Shown: positions 9,401 through 17,595 of the stretch, in pieces | Numbering within the stretch: position 1 is the first letter of the stretch | How the letters are laid out: the number at the start of each line of letters is the position of its first letter | From: CAZGYE01 sp964530165 | Lineage (GTDB): Bacteria > Planctomycetota > Planctomycetia > Planctomycetales > Planctomycetaceae | Direction: 5' to 3' | Length of the DNA stretch: 33,439 bases | NCBI GenBank assembly: GCA_964530165.1 | Contig: CAZGYE010000023.1 | Coordinates: 1-33,439 of the forward strand | Notes under the pieces: model-generated | The model's input: only the letters and a program-made list of their open reading frames with translations | Told to the model about the DNA's origin: nothing | Database searches by the model: none | Made by a program: the position numbers and the translations under genes

Positions 9401-9528
9401 ACTGGAAAGATCGAATCAGTATCGACCCGAATGTGTGTCACGGTAAACCATGCATCAAGAAGAATCACCGTAATGACGAATCTCGGAACCGTTCAGTAAG
9501 TCCGACACTCGAAAGGATTCCAAAATGA
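9397..9528 (+). pseudogene. Truncated DUF433 (antitoxin-like) gene remnant
   Basis: The small ORF begins MNWKDRISIDPNVCHGKPCI, a close match in my memory to the N-terminus of DUF433 proteins, small antitoxin-like proteins often paired with a DUF5615 toxin. After residue 21 the similarity stops, where the usual GTRIPV continuation should come. The frame then runs through unrelated sequence to a stop at residue 44. The break lies next to TAATGACGAAT (9471-9481), a word also used in the repeat block at 32669-32826. The fragment overlaps trpC by ATGA and the next gene by ATGA, so it could still be translated. I see no partner toxin. Probably a decayed gene. Confidence 0.65.
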
Positions 9529-10139
9529 CGTTGAGCCGGCAGGAAGAAAAAGTCGAACAGGTGCTCGTGGCGCCCACGTTGCTGTTTCACGAAATCGGTT
9601 ACTTTCAGGGCTTCTCGACCAGGACGGAGCCGTATCTGAGGACGCTGCTCGATCCGAATATCACCAGCTACCGGCCGCGGAATGAGGTCGAGGAAGACCC
9701 CAGTTACAAGCAACTGATCCCGTATTGCATCTTTCGCCATGACAAGAAGCTGTTTCATTACAAGAGAGGAAGTTTACACGGAGAAGGAAGACTGCACAGT
9801 AAGCGATCTATAGGCATTGGTGGGCATGTCTCGGTCCAGGATGCTCGTGAGGCGGGGTCTCCCTATCTCGAAGGCATGCGGCGGGAGATTGACGAAGAAA
9901 TCTGCCTGGAAACGGCCTTTCAGCAGCGGTGTGTGGGCCTGATCAACGACGATTTGACCGAAGTCGGCAAGGTGCATTTAGGGATTGTTCACCTGTTTGA
10001 CCTGGAGTCGCCCAAAGTTTACCCACGGGAAAAGTCGATCATAGAGACAGGTTTTGCCGATCCGGCAGAGTTGATCGGTGACAGGGAACAGTTCGAATCG
10101 TGGTCGCAGATTTGCTTGGAGCATCTCTTCTCGCGGTAG
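9525..10139 (+). CDS. Predicted phosphoesterase, MutT/Nudix-like (COG4112 type)
   Basis: This 204-residue protein carries a modified Nudix box. GGHVSVQDA at about residues 99-107 is followed by a longer-than-usual spacer and REIDEEI (120-126), the metal-binding helix of Nudix hydrolases. The overall length and the start (a long N-terminal part ending YCIFRHDKKLFHYKR) fit the predicted MutT-family phosphoesterase group COG4112, recalled without a search. Such enzymes cleave nucleoside-diphosphate-linked compounds; the substrate here is unknown. The start ATG overlaps the DUF433 remnant's stop. The following intergenic region is a repeat block. The family is fairly sure, the activity is not. 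Confidence 0.75.
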   Translation: MTLSRQEEKVEQVLVAPTLLFHEIGYFQGFSTRTEPYLRTLLDPNITSYRPRNEVEEDPSYKQLIPYCIFRHDKKLFHYKRGSLHGEGRLHSKRSIGIGGHVSVQDAREAGSPYLEGMRREIDEEICLETAFQQRCVGLINDDLTEVGKVHLGIVHLFDLESPKVYPREKSIIETGFADPAELIGDREQFESWSQICLEHLFSR

Positions 10140-10235
10140 GTTGAGAGTTGAGAGTTGAGGGTTGAGAGTTGAGGGAAAGACGACCGCCGGCCTGAGCGTT
10201 TGACTCTCAACTTTCGACCCTCAACTTTCGACTCT
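10139..10235. repeat. AGAGTTG-type word repeat, inverted arrangement
   Basis: The left part (10139-10174) is built from repeated GAGAGTTG/GAGGGTTG words. The right part (10200-10235) contains the reverse complement words (CTCTCAACTTT, CCCTCAACTTT). Between them lies about 25 bases of unrelated GC-rich sequence. A one-sided copy of the same words occurs at 23483-23519. This fills the gap between the Nudix-like gene and the next gene. Confidence 0.75.
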
Positions 10236-10261
10236 TGTTGAGACAAAGGAGTGTCAAAACG

Positions 10262-10948
10262 ATGAAGATTTCGTTGCGTAGCTGGTTCGTGCTCGGCACA
10301 GTGATGGTTCTCATGATTGCCTTGGCTCTTTATGGCGTTCCGTTGTTGAACGCCGCCGACGGGCAGCGTGCTTCCAAGGGGCAGCTGACCGAGGAGTCGT
10401 TGGGCAATCTGCTCTCGGCGATGGGGCTGGCGCCCAAAAAGCTCGAGAAGCGATACGATTTTCATTTCAAGTCGCAGATTGGCGGTCAAGAATGGGAACT
10501 GTCGATGTCGGCCGTGCTCAGTCAGAACGGTCGCTCGATTTGGGTGATGGCGTGGCTGGATGAGCTCCCCCGTTCGGCTGCCGACGTTTCCCGGACGGCC
10601 CTGTTGAGACTCTTGGCTGACAACGACCGACTGGGCAAAGGCAAATTCTTCGCCTACGTTGCCGGCAACCGGCGTTTCGTGCTGCAGCGGGTGATCCCCA
10701 ACGAGCGGGTCACGACGGCCGGATTCCACAGCGCCCTGAGAGACCTGGGCGAAAGCGTCGTTCAAACCTATTCGCACTGGACGGTGGCGAATTGGAAAGG
10801 CCAGATTCCGAAGCCCAGCGCCGCCGGGAAGACTTCGCCGAAAGGCACTGCCAAAAGCCCGATCCGGCGGACAAGCGGGACGGCCAAGCGAGTTTCCTCG
10901 CCATCCACCCGCCAGAACGCGAAGTTCCTGCCGCCGATTCACAAGTAA
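10262..10948 (+). CDS. Exported CesT/YbjN-like domain protein
   Basis: This 228-residue protein starts with a hydrophobic export or anchor segment (SWFVLGTVMVLMIALALYGVPLL). It then has a domain resembling the type III secretion chaperone (CesT)/YbjN alpha-beta fold: ESLGNLLSAMGLAPKKLEKRY, then a strand-rich part (WELSMSAVLS, SIWVMAWLDEL), helices LLRLLADNDRLG, and FVLQRVIPNERV. The last 45 residues are Lys/Ser/Pro-rich and probably disordered. This fold is widespread and does not imply a type III system, and no such genes are near. I start at the ATG at 10262, preceded by AAAGGAG. The domain is outside the cytoplasm, so its role is unknown. Confidence 0.72.
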   Translation: MKISLRSWFVLGTVMVLMIALALYGVPLLNAADGQRASKGQLTEESLGNLLSAMGLAPKKLEKRYDFHFKSQIGGQEWELSMSAVLSQNGRSIWVMAWLDELPRSAADVSRTALLRLLADNDRLGKGKFFAYVAGNRRFVLQRVIPNERVTTAGFHSALRDLGESVVQTYSHWTVANWKGQIPKPSAAGKTSPKGTAKSPIRRTSGTAKRVSSPSTRQNAKFLPPIHK

Positions 10949-11291
10949 CGGCGGTCAAGGAAATAAGGGAGCAGGCAACAAAGCGCCAGCGATGCCTGCC
11001 GGGAGACGCTCGCCGTCGCCAGCGATGCATCCCGCGGGTCGGTCCGTTGACTTTGCGCCTTGACGGACTCGGTGGAATCAGATAAGAGGCTTCGCCCTGT
11101 CGGTTGCCCCTCGTTTCGGAGTGTACCCCTCAGTTTTGCTCGTCTAATGTTTCAATCCATTTTTCGGCGTCATCCGATTGAACCATCAACGTGGATCGGG
11201 CCGAAATACATTCCTTTGAGTTTCCCCTCTGTTGTGCCGATTAGAGAAATACGAAGAGAAGAATAGGACTCCCCATCGCGGATTAGCGATC
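10949..11291. other. Gap upstream of the copper module
   Basis: This 343-base stretch has no convincing gene. It holds a direct repeat of CGCCAGCGATGC (in the 10985-11035 region) and a more AT-rich part from about 11100 that likely carries the promoter of the following Cys-rich gene. TTGAGT at about 11216 with GATTAGAG 17 bases later is a weak -35/-10 candidate. I see no clear CueR-, CsoR- or CusR-type operator. Confidence 0.35.
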
Positions 11292-11813
11292 ATGGACTGC
11301 GTCTCCCTGGCAAAGCGAGCGTTTTCTCTGCTTCTGGCAGCATCGATGCTGTTGGGCGGGGGAGTGGTCCGGCCGTGCACTTCAGCGTGTTGCGAACAGC
11401 CGGGAACGAAAGCCTGTTGTTGCTGTGGATCGTCGGCCCCGAGTGAACAAGACGCTGCGACGTCCTGCCAACGGAAGCACGCAGAGTCTTGTTGCTGTTG
11501 CCGCAAGACGGCTGCCAGGCGTGGTTCTTGCTGTCGAGACACAGGCGCCAGACCCTCGACGTGCTCCAGAAGCCCGTCCCGACCAAGCGTCGGCTGCCGT
11601 TGTGGGTGCCAACAGCAATCGCCCACCCCCCTCAGACCCGAATGTGAGCGGAACACCAGGCAATTGCTGGAACAACTGTTGGTTCAGCAGCTTTCGGTCA
11701 GATCTGTCAGGCTCCCGCTGTTGGTTGAGCCGACAAGGGACCCCGTTTCGGGGAAACCGCTCACGAACTGGGCGGCCTCTGCCCAAACTCACCTCTGCGT
11801 CTGGCTGACCTAG
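11292..11813 (+). CDS. Cys-rich secreted protein, probable metal-binding
   Basis: This 173-residue protein has a signal peptide-like N-terminus (SLAKRAFSLLLAASMLLGGGVV). It then has an exceptional number of Cys, about 21 in all, including two runs of four Cys plus CC pairs and a GCRCGC motif. This composition suggests binding of soft metals such as Cu(I) or Ag(I), or extensive disulfides, outside the cytoplasm. It lies directly upstream of a CusB/CusA-type pump, which supports metal binding, but I recognise no named family. The C-terminal third (residues about 125-173) lacks Cys clusters and may be an amphipathic docking part (RQLLEQLLVQQLSV). The start is chosen for the signal peptide; the ribosome site is weak. 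Confidence 0.62.
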   Translation: MDCVSLAKRAFSLLLAASMLLGGGVVRPCTSACCEQPGTKACCCCGSSAPSEQDAATSCQRKHAESCCCCRKTAARRGSCCRDTGARPSTCSRSPSRPSVGCRCGCQQQSPTPLRPECERNTRQLLEQLLVQQLSVRSVRLPLLVEPTRDPVSGKPLTNWAASAQTHLCVWLT

Positions 11814-11880
11814 CCGCCTCGTGCGCACCAGTCGTTGAATAGTCCGCATGATTCTTGGGCTGTTCTCGTGATACCCAAAC

Positions 11881-11990
11881 CGACAACTTGTTGTCGCCAT
11901 ACGTTGGGTACATGGCACATCCAGCGACGACAACTTGTTGTCGCCATACGTTGGGTGCACGGCACATCCAGCGACGACAAGTCGTCGGTT
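11881..11990. repeat. Tandem 47-base hairpin repeat
   Basis: Two near-identical 47-base units (11881-11927 and 11928-11974) are followed by a partial third. Each begins with the palindrome CGACAACTTGTTGTCG (11881-11896 and 11928-11943), a 6-base stem with a CTTG loop, and continues with CCATACGTTGGGT. The block is bounded by an outer inverted repeat: CCCAAACCGAC near 11874 and GTCGGTTTGGG near 11984. It fills the 242-base gap between the Cys-rich gene and the adaptor gene. Confidence 0.85.
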
Positions 11991-12055
11991 TGGGATTCTA
12001 TGAATGAACCGGGATCGTCATTTGAGTTTGGAAGCGATCCTCGACGGAGACTTTC

Positions 12056-13597
12056 ATGACCGAGAACCAGAGGAAACGTTGGTGGCTTAAGCCCTTGTTC
12101 AACGTTGGGGTCTTTCTGGCAACCGGGCTGCTGCTCATTCTCGCGGTGGGTCTCGCCCAGAGAACGGGCTGGATTTCCGCCGGAGGTAGCGGCGGCAACA
12201 AACAGGCGTCCGAGGCGAGTGTCGGCGGCGACGTCGTCTACGTGTGTCCCATGATGTGCACCACGACGCGATCACCGAAACCGGGACGATGCCCGGTGTG
12301 CGGGATGGAACTGGCGCCCGTTTCGGCCGGCGGTGGCAACACGGATGAGCTGTCCGTGACGATCAGTCCTGCCGCTCGCCGAGTGGCCAATATCGCGACG
12401 ACACCGGCTCGATCGACGACCGTCGAGCGTTCGATCCAGACCGTCGGCAGGATCGGCTTCGATGAGAGCCGCCGAGCCACGATTTCCGCCTACGTTGACG
12501 GCCGCATCGAAAAGCTGTTCGCAGACTACACCGGGGTCTATGTGGTTAAGGGCGACCACATGGTGTTTCTATACAGTCAAAACTTGTATGCGGCGCAAGT
12601 CGAATACCTGGTCAGCAAGGAAGCATTGGACCGCCAAAGCGAGGACGCCTTGTCGGTGGCCACTGAAACGCAACAGGGTCTGGTTGCCGGCGCGCGGGGG
12701 AAGCTCTGCGATCTTGGAATGACCGAGCAACAGATCAATGAGCTTGGACAGCAGGGCCGGGCGGAGACTCGACTGAAGATATGTGCTCCCATCGGCGGAA
12801 CGGTTATTGAGAAGCTCCGAGACGAAGGGGACTACGTCAAGACGGGTGAAGCCATCTATCGCATCGCCGATCTGTCGGTGGTCTGGCTGATGCTGGAACT
12901 GTTTCCCGAAGAGGCATCGCAAGTCCGTTTTGGGCAGAAGGTGGAAGCCGTCGTCCAGTCGCTTCCGGGAGAAATTTTTACCGGCCGCGTGGCCTTTATT
13001 GACCCGGTCGTTGATGAAAAGACCAGAACGGTGGGCGTCCGCGTGGAAATACTCAATCCCGACAACCGTCTGAGACCGGGGGACTACGCCTCGGCAACGG
13101 TGAAGATTCCTGTCACAACGGGCGGAAATGTTTACGACGCGGAGCTCGCCGGGAAATGGATCAGCCCGCGACATCCGCAGATCATCCGCGATGCGCCCGG
13201 ACGCTGTCCCTTGTCCCACGTCGAGCTGATTTCGACCAGTCAATTGGGCTATGCAAGACAACCGGCGGAGAAAGAGAGGACGTTGGTGGTGCCGCGAGAT
13301 GCGGTGCTGATGGCGGGTGACAACAGTGTTGTTTACGTCGAAACCGAGCCGGGACGCTTCGAGATTCGACCGGTTGTGTTGGGTCCATTGACCGAGACCG
13401 AGGCGGTGATTCTCGCCGGAGTGAAAGAAGGCGAGCAGGTTGCCACATCCGGGAACTTCTTGATCGATTCGCAGATGCAGTTGGCCGGCAATCCGTCGCT
13501 GATCGATCCGACGCGTGCGATCGAGCAGATGGCCCAGCGGCGTCACGGTGGTGTGAAACGAACGGCGAGCCGGGACACGACGAGCCGAGCAAAGTAA
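12056..13597 (+). CDS. CusB-like periplasmic adaptor with heavy-metal-binding domains
   Basis: This 513-residue membrane-fusion protein would link the inner-membrane RND pump encoded next to an outer-membrane channel. A membrane anchor lies at about residues 15-36. A heavy-metal-binding domain follows with CPMMC (64-68) and CPVCGM (79-84), the YHS-like motif found in CusB and copper ATPases. Barrel-sandwich and alpha-hairpin parts follow (LRDEGDYVKTGEAIYRIADLSVVWL, then FPEEASQVRFGQKV). A second, degenerate copy of the metal motif appears at about residues 366-390 (SPRHP...GRCPLSHVEL), with most Cys lost. The start has GGAGA just before it. The pump gene follows after 17 bases in the same operon. 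No outer-membrane channel gene is in the window. Confidence 0.9.
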   Translation: MTENQRKRWWLKPLFNVGVFLATGLLLILAVGLAQRTGWISAGGSGGNKQASEASVGGDVVYVCPMMCTTTRSPKPGRCPVCGMELAPVSAGGGNTDELSVTISPAARRVANIATTPARSTTVERSIQTVGRIGFDESRRATISAYVDGRIEKLFADYTGVYVVKGDHMVFLYSQNLYAAQVEYLVSKEALDRQSEDALSVATETQQGLVAGARGKLCDLGMTEQQINELGQQGRAETRLKICAPIGGTVIEKLRDEGDYVKTGEAIYRIADLSVVWLMLELFPEEASQVRFGQKVEAVVQSLPGEIFTGRVAFIDPVVDEKTRTVGVRVEILNPDNRLRPGDYASATVKIPVTTGGNVYDAELAGKWISPRHPQIIRDAPGRCPLSHVELISTSQLGYARQPAEKERTLVVPRDAVLMAGDNSVVYVETEPGRFEIRPVVLGPLTETEAVILAGVKEGEQVATSGNFLIDSQMQLAGNPSLIDPTRAIEQMAQRRHGGVKRTASRDTTSRAK

Positions 13598-13614
13598 CAG
13601 GCGGGAATCATCAA

Positions 13615-16600
13615 ATGTTGCGATCCCTGATCCGATTTTGCATCCACGAACGCATGGTCGTGCTGCTGTTGACCGCAGCGGCCGTGGCCTACGGAATCTA
13701 CTCCTACCACCAGGTTCCCATCGACGCCATTCCCAACGTCGGCGAGAATCAGGTGATCGTTTTCACAGCGTGGCCGGGCCGGTCGCCGAAGGACGTGGAA
13801 GATCAGGTAACGTATCCTCTGTCGGTGGCGCTGTTGGCGGTGCCGGGCGCCGAAAGCGTTCGTGGAAAGAGTCTATTCGGCTACAGTTTCGTCCAGGTGA
13901 CGTTCGGCGACGATGTCGAGTTCTATTGGGCCCGCTCGCGTGTTTCCGAACAACTGGGGACGGCCGGCTCGGTACTTCCTGACGGCGTGGTGCCGACGCT
14001 TGGTCCTGATGCAACGGCACTCGGCCAAATTTTCTACTATACGTTGGAACCGCCGCCGGGCATGAATCTGGCCGACCTGAGATCGCTGCAGGATTACGTC
14101 GTCAAGTATGAGCTGCAGGCCGTGGAAGGGGTCAGCGAAGTCGCCAGCGTCGGCGGCTACGTACGGCAGTATCAGATCGAAATCGATCCGGACAAGCTGC
14201 GGTTTCACGACATCCCGCTCGACAAACTGGTCAAGGCGGTCAAGTCGTCGAACATCGATGTCGGCGCCAAGACCGTCGAAACGAGCGGCATGGAGTTCAT
14301 CATCCGCGGCAAAGGCTTTATCGGAGCAGATCAGGACCCCAAGAAAGCGATCGGCGACATCGAGAGCACAGTTGTTGTCTCCCGCGACGGTGTTCCCATC
14401 CGCATCCGCGACTTAGGCCAGGTGCAACTCGGCCCTGACTTCCGCCGCGGCGCGATCGACCTCAACGGCAGCGAAGCCGTTGGCGGCGTGGTGGTGATGC
14501 GCTACGGAGAGAACCCGCGGAAAGTCATCGAACGCGTCAAGGAAAAAATCAGGACCATCGAACCTGGCTTGAAAGGCGTGACGATCAACGCCGTCTACGA
14601 TCGCACCGGGCTGATCGACGAAACGGTGGGCACGCTCTCCACCGCGCTGGTCGACGAGACTCTGATTACGATCGTGGTGATCTTCTTGTTCCTGCTACAC
14701 GTGCGGGCCAGCGTGGTCGTGGCCGTGACGTTGCCGATTGCCGTGCTGATGGCCTTCATTGCCATGAATGTCCTCGGTGTGGACGCCAACATCATGTCGC
14801 TGGCCGGGATCGCGATCGCCATTGGAACAATGGTCGACATGGGGATCATCGTTTCTGAAAACATCTACCAGCATCTGGCGGACTGGGAGGCAGAGTCGGC
14901 GAGCGGCCGATGTGAACCGGCTGATGCAGCCACCAGTGGGCTGACGCCCACTGCTCGCCGGGAACAGCGGTTGAACGTCATTCACGAGGCGGCCTGCGAA
15001 GTGGCCCCCGCGGTCGTCACAGCCGTCAGCACCACCGTGATCAGCTTTCTGCCGGTCTTTTTCCTGACCGGACGCGACCACAGGCTGTTCGCACCCCTGG
15101 CCTGGACCAAGTCGTTTGCGCTGGTCGCCAGCCTGATTGTCGCGATGGTCCTCGTGCCGACGCTCAGCCGCGTGTTGCTCAAGTCCGCCCGGTCGCCACG
15201 GTGGTTGACCATCGCCACAGGTCTGTCATTCGGCGGCATTCTCGCGGCGACGTGCTGGTTTGTGTGGGGCGATGTGCTCGTCGCACGCTGGGGCCTCAAT
15301 CCGCTCATTACAAGCGGCCTGTCATTCCTGGTCGGTCTTGCCGCAGGAGTGTTGCTGACGCGCGAAAAACTGCGTCCGATTGACGAGAACCCCGCCAGCC
15401 GATGCATCAACTGGGTTTACGAACCGACGCTCCGGTTGCTGCTGCGACACAAAATGGCGTTCCTGTTGCTGCCGACATCCGTCTTTCTGCTCGGTCTTGG
15501 AGCGTGGTTCGGGCTGCCGACAGTCTTGCAACCGGTCGAGCGGTTCACGCGACTGTTGGGGACGGAACTGAACGAGCTGCCCGGCTACGTCGATTTCAAG
15601 CACTCCTTCATGGGGCTGGAAAGCGACGACTGGATCGCGCTCGACGAAGGCGGCTGGTTTTACATGCCGACGCTTTATCCAGCCGTCAGTTTCTCGCAGG
15701 CCATGCAGGTCTTGCAGACACAGGACGTGCTGATCAAAGAGATCCCCGAAGTCGAGACGGTTCTCGGCAAGATCGGCCGCATCGAATCGGCCCTCGATCC
15801 GGCGCCCGCCGCGATGGTCGAAACCTATGTGATGCTCAAACCGAAAGACAAATGGCGGGAAGGCGTGACGATGCGGGGCATCTGGGATGAGGTGACTCGC
15901 GTGGCCACGCTGCCGGGCGTCACGCCCGCCTCACCCTTGCAACCGATTGAAGGCCGCGTGGTGATGCTGCAAAGCGGTATCAAGGCCCCCATGGCGATCC
16001 GCATTTACGGCGACGACCTCGACGGATTGGCCAAGGCGTCACTGGCCGTTGCCAAGCAAGTCAAGCAGAACCCGTATGTCAATGCCGCAACCGTCAACCC
16101 CGACATCGTGCTCGGCAAGCCGTATGTCGAATTCGAGGTGGACCGTGAGACCGCCGCCCGGTTCGAGATGTCGACGATGATGGTGAATCAGGTGATCGAA
16201 ACGGCGCTGGGCGGCATGAATCTGACGACGACCGTGGAAGGACGCGAGCGGTATCCGATTCGCATCCGCTACCAGCGCGATCTCTGCGAGCGGATTGACG
16301 AGCTCACGCGTCTGCCGGTGGTCACGCACACCGGCGAAGTCGTCCCGCTCGGCCAGCTCGCCAAGATGAAAACCACCTGGGGGCCGGGGGCCATCAACAG
16401 CGAGAACGCACGGCTGGTCGCGCACGTGGCTTTCGCCACGTCCGGTAAGGCCGGTGACTTGGAATCCGTGGCCGCCGTCGAAGAATCGCTGCGAACCGCT
16501 CAAGCGCTTCCACCGGGAACGCCGGGCCGGCTCGACCTGCCCGACGGTTACGTGCTGGAAGCGGTCGGCTCGTTCCAGAACCAGATCGAAGCCAACCAGC

Positions 16601-17190
16601 GATTGATGTGGCTGGTGCCGCTCGTCATCCTCACGAACCTCTTCATCATCTATCTACAGTTCCGCAATCTTCCCATAACGTTGTCCATCTTTGCCGGCAT
16701 TCCGGTCTCGTTCGGCGGCGGCATGATCCTGCTGGGAATCACGGGGATCGAGATGAACACGGCCATCTGGGTCGGCTTTATCGCCCTGTTCGGCATTGCC
16801 GTCGATGACGGCGTGATCATCGCCACGTATCTCGATCAGGTCTTCACCAGAAAACGGCCGCGTACGATCGCCGCGATCCGCGAAGCTACGGTCGAAGCGG
16901 GTCTGCGGCGAATTCGTCCGTGCCTGATGACGACGATCACCACGGTGGCCGCTTTGACTCCGGTTCTGGTTTCGACCGGCCGCGGCGCGGACGTCGCCAA
17001 AGCGATGGCTCTGCCTGTTTTCGGCGGCATGCTCTTCGAATTGATTAGGCTGTTCGGCGTTCCGGTCCTCGTCTGTGCACAAAAAGAGTTCGAGCTGCAT
17101 GTCGGTCTGGCAGACCGGCATTTGTCGGCGGATGAAGAACGACTTCAAGCGGCGACCGCCAGAGAAAGTGAGTCATTGCTTCCCGTTTAG
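13615..17190 (+). CDS. CusA-like Cu(I)/Ag(I) efflux RND pump
   Basis: This 1191-residue heavy-metal RND transporter exports metal by proton antiport through the inner membrane. Three Met align by sequence context with the E. coli CusA copper triad (573/623/672): Met684 in FYMPTL, Met734 in AAMVETYV and Met784 in VVMLQSGIKAP. The spacing is 50 and 50. The proton-relay acidic residues appear in TM4 as Asp408 and Glu415 (GTMVDMGIIVSENIYQHL). It is longer than CusA. A 21-residue stretch at about 428-449 is encoded by a REP-like element, and residues about 528-583 add two hydrophobic helices not in CusA. Alignment is from memory. It is co-transcribed with the adaptor 17 bases upstream. Confidence 0.93.
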   Translation: MLRSLIRFCIHERMVVLLLTAAAVAYGIYSYHQVPIDAIPNVGENQVIVFTAWPGRSPKDVEDQVTYPLSVALLAVPGAESVRGKSLFGYSFVQVTFGDDVEFYWARSRVSEQLGTAGSVLPDGVVPTLGPDATALGQIFYYTLEPPPGMNLADLRSLQDYVVKYELQAVEGVSEVASVGGYVRQYQIEIDPDKLRFHDIPLDKLVKAVKSSNIDVGAKTVETSGMEFIIRGKGFIGADQDPKKAIGDIESTVVVSRDGVPIRIRDLGQVQLGPDFRRGAIDLNGSEAVGGVVVMRYGENPRKVIERVKEKIRTIEPGLKGVTINAVYDRTGLIDETVGTLSTALVDETLITIVVIFLFLLHVRASVVVAVTLPIAVLMAFIAMNVLGVDANIMSLAGIAIAIGTMVDMGIIVSENIYQHLADWEAESASGRCEPADAATSGLTPTARREQRLNVIHEAACEVAPAVVTAVSTTVISFLPVFFLTGRDHRLFAPLAWTKSFALVASLIVAMVLVPTLSRVLLKSARSPRWLTIATGLSFGGILAATCWFVWGDVLVARWGLNPLITSGLSFLVGLAAGVLLTREKLRPIDENPASRCINWVYEPTLRLLLRHKMAFLLLPTSVFLLGLGAWFGLPTVLQPVERFTRLLGTELNELPGYVDFKHSFMGLESDDWIALDEGGWFYMPTLYPAVSFSQAMQVLQTQDVLIKEIPEVETVLGKIGRIESALDPAPAAMVETYVMLKPKDKWREGVTMRGIWDEVTRVATLPGVTPASPLQPIEGRVVMLQSGIKAPMAIRIYGDDLDGLAKASLAVAKQVKQNPYVNAATVNPDIVLGKPYVEFEVDRETAARFEMSTMMVNQVIETALGGMNLTTTVEGRERYPIRIRYQRDLCERIDELTRLPVVTHTGEVVPLGQLAKMKTTWGPGAINSENARLVAHVAFATSGKAGDLESVAAVEESLRTAQALPPGTPGRLDLPDGYVLEAVGSFQNQIEANQRLMWLVPLVILTNLFIIYLQFRNLPITLSIFAGIPVSFGGGMILLGITGIEMNTAIWVGFIALFGIAVDDGVIIATYLDQVFTRKRPRTIAAIREATVEAGLRRIRPCLMTTITTVAALTPVLVSTGRGADVAKAMALPVFGGMLFELIRLFGVPVLVCAQKEFELHVGLADRHLSADEERLQAATARESESLLPV
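14898..14959. repeat. Paired hairpin REP element inside the cusA-like gene
   Basis: The element begins GGCGAGC (14898-14904) and ends GCTCGCC (14953-14959). The right half is a perfect hairpin: CAGTGGGC at 14934-14941, loop TGAC, and GCCCACTG at 14946-14953. The left half is a decayed hairpin (GGCCG...CCGGC with ATGTGAA between) followed by TGAT. The same plan (GGCGAGC, hairpin, TGAT ... hairpin, GCTCGCC) occurs at 29174-29257. It is in frame and encodes residues about 428-449. Confidence 0.75.
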
Positions 17191-17199
17191 AGGAGGATG

Positions 17200-17264
17200 A
17201 TTAGGAAACCAGGAAAGCAGGAATCTCGGGAATCGTCTTTCTCCTATCTTCCTGAGTTCCTAAT
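17200..17264. repeat. AGGAAxC-type word repeat, inverted arrangement
   Basis: The left words ATTAGGAAACCAGGAAAGCAGG (17200-17221) face right words TCCTATCTTCCTGAGTTCCTAAT (17242-17264), which read as the same kind of AGGAA words on the other strand. It lies between the pump gene and the small lipoprotein gene. Confidence 0.65.
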
Positions 17265-17328
17265 TGCCTCATTACTGCATTTAGCGAAACAGTTACGAAT
17301 TTCAGAATTTTCAAGAAGAGGAAAGATC

Positions 17329-17595
17329 ATGAAAACCTGCAACGTCCTATGCGCCATCCTGATGGCGACTTTCGTGAGTGCGGCGGCGATTGGCTGCCAG
17401 AGCATGCGCTCCTCGCACCGATCTCACGATTCCTACTCGTCAAATCCAGCGTACGATCCACCCTCGTCAAATCCAGCGTACGATCCACCCTCGTTACTTC
17501 CATCGAGCAGCTCACCCTCGTCAGATTCATCGAGCAGCTCACCGTCGTCAAATCCATCGAGCAGCTCTGGAGGCGGTTGCTCCCATTGCAGATGA
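17329..17595 (+). CDS. Small Ser/Pro-rich lipoprotein with C-terminal CxxC
   Basis: The 88-residue product begins with a lipoprotein-like signal (CNVLCAILMATFVSAAAIGC) whose AIGC box would place a lipidated Cys at residue 23. The rest is low-complexity Ser, Pro and Asn, with a tandem YSSNPAYDPP/SSNPAYDPP and SSSS tracts, and it ends GGGCSHCR, a CxxC pair that could hold metal. At DNA level it is built from 27-base units, two of them nearly identical (17439-17492). It lies between the pump gene and the double Cys-cluster gene, so a role in metal handling is plausible but unproven. GAGGAAAG lies just upstream of the ATG. It could also be a recent repeat-born gene. Confidence 0.6.
   Translation: MKTCNVLCAILMATFVSAAAIGCQSMRSSHRSHDSYSSNPAYDPPSSNPAYDPPSLLPSSSSPSSDSSSSSPSSNPSSSSGGGCSHCR

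Noticed and set aside
10262..10948. Type III secretion chaperone
   Set aside because: Only the fold resembles CesT/YbjN; the protein has an export segment and no secretion genes are near.
11881..11990. CRISPR array
   Set aside because: Only two and a bit units, directly adjoining with no unique spacers, and no cas genes nearby.
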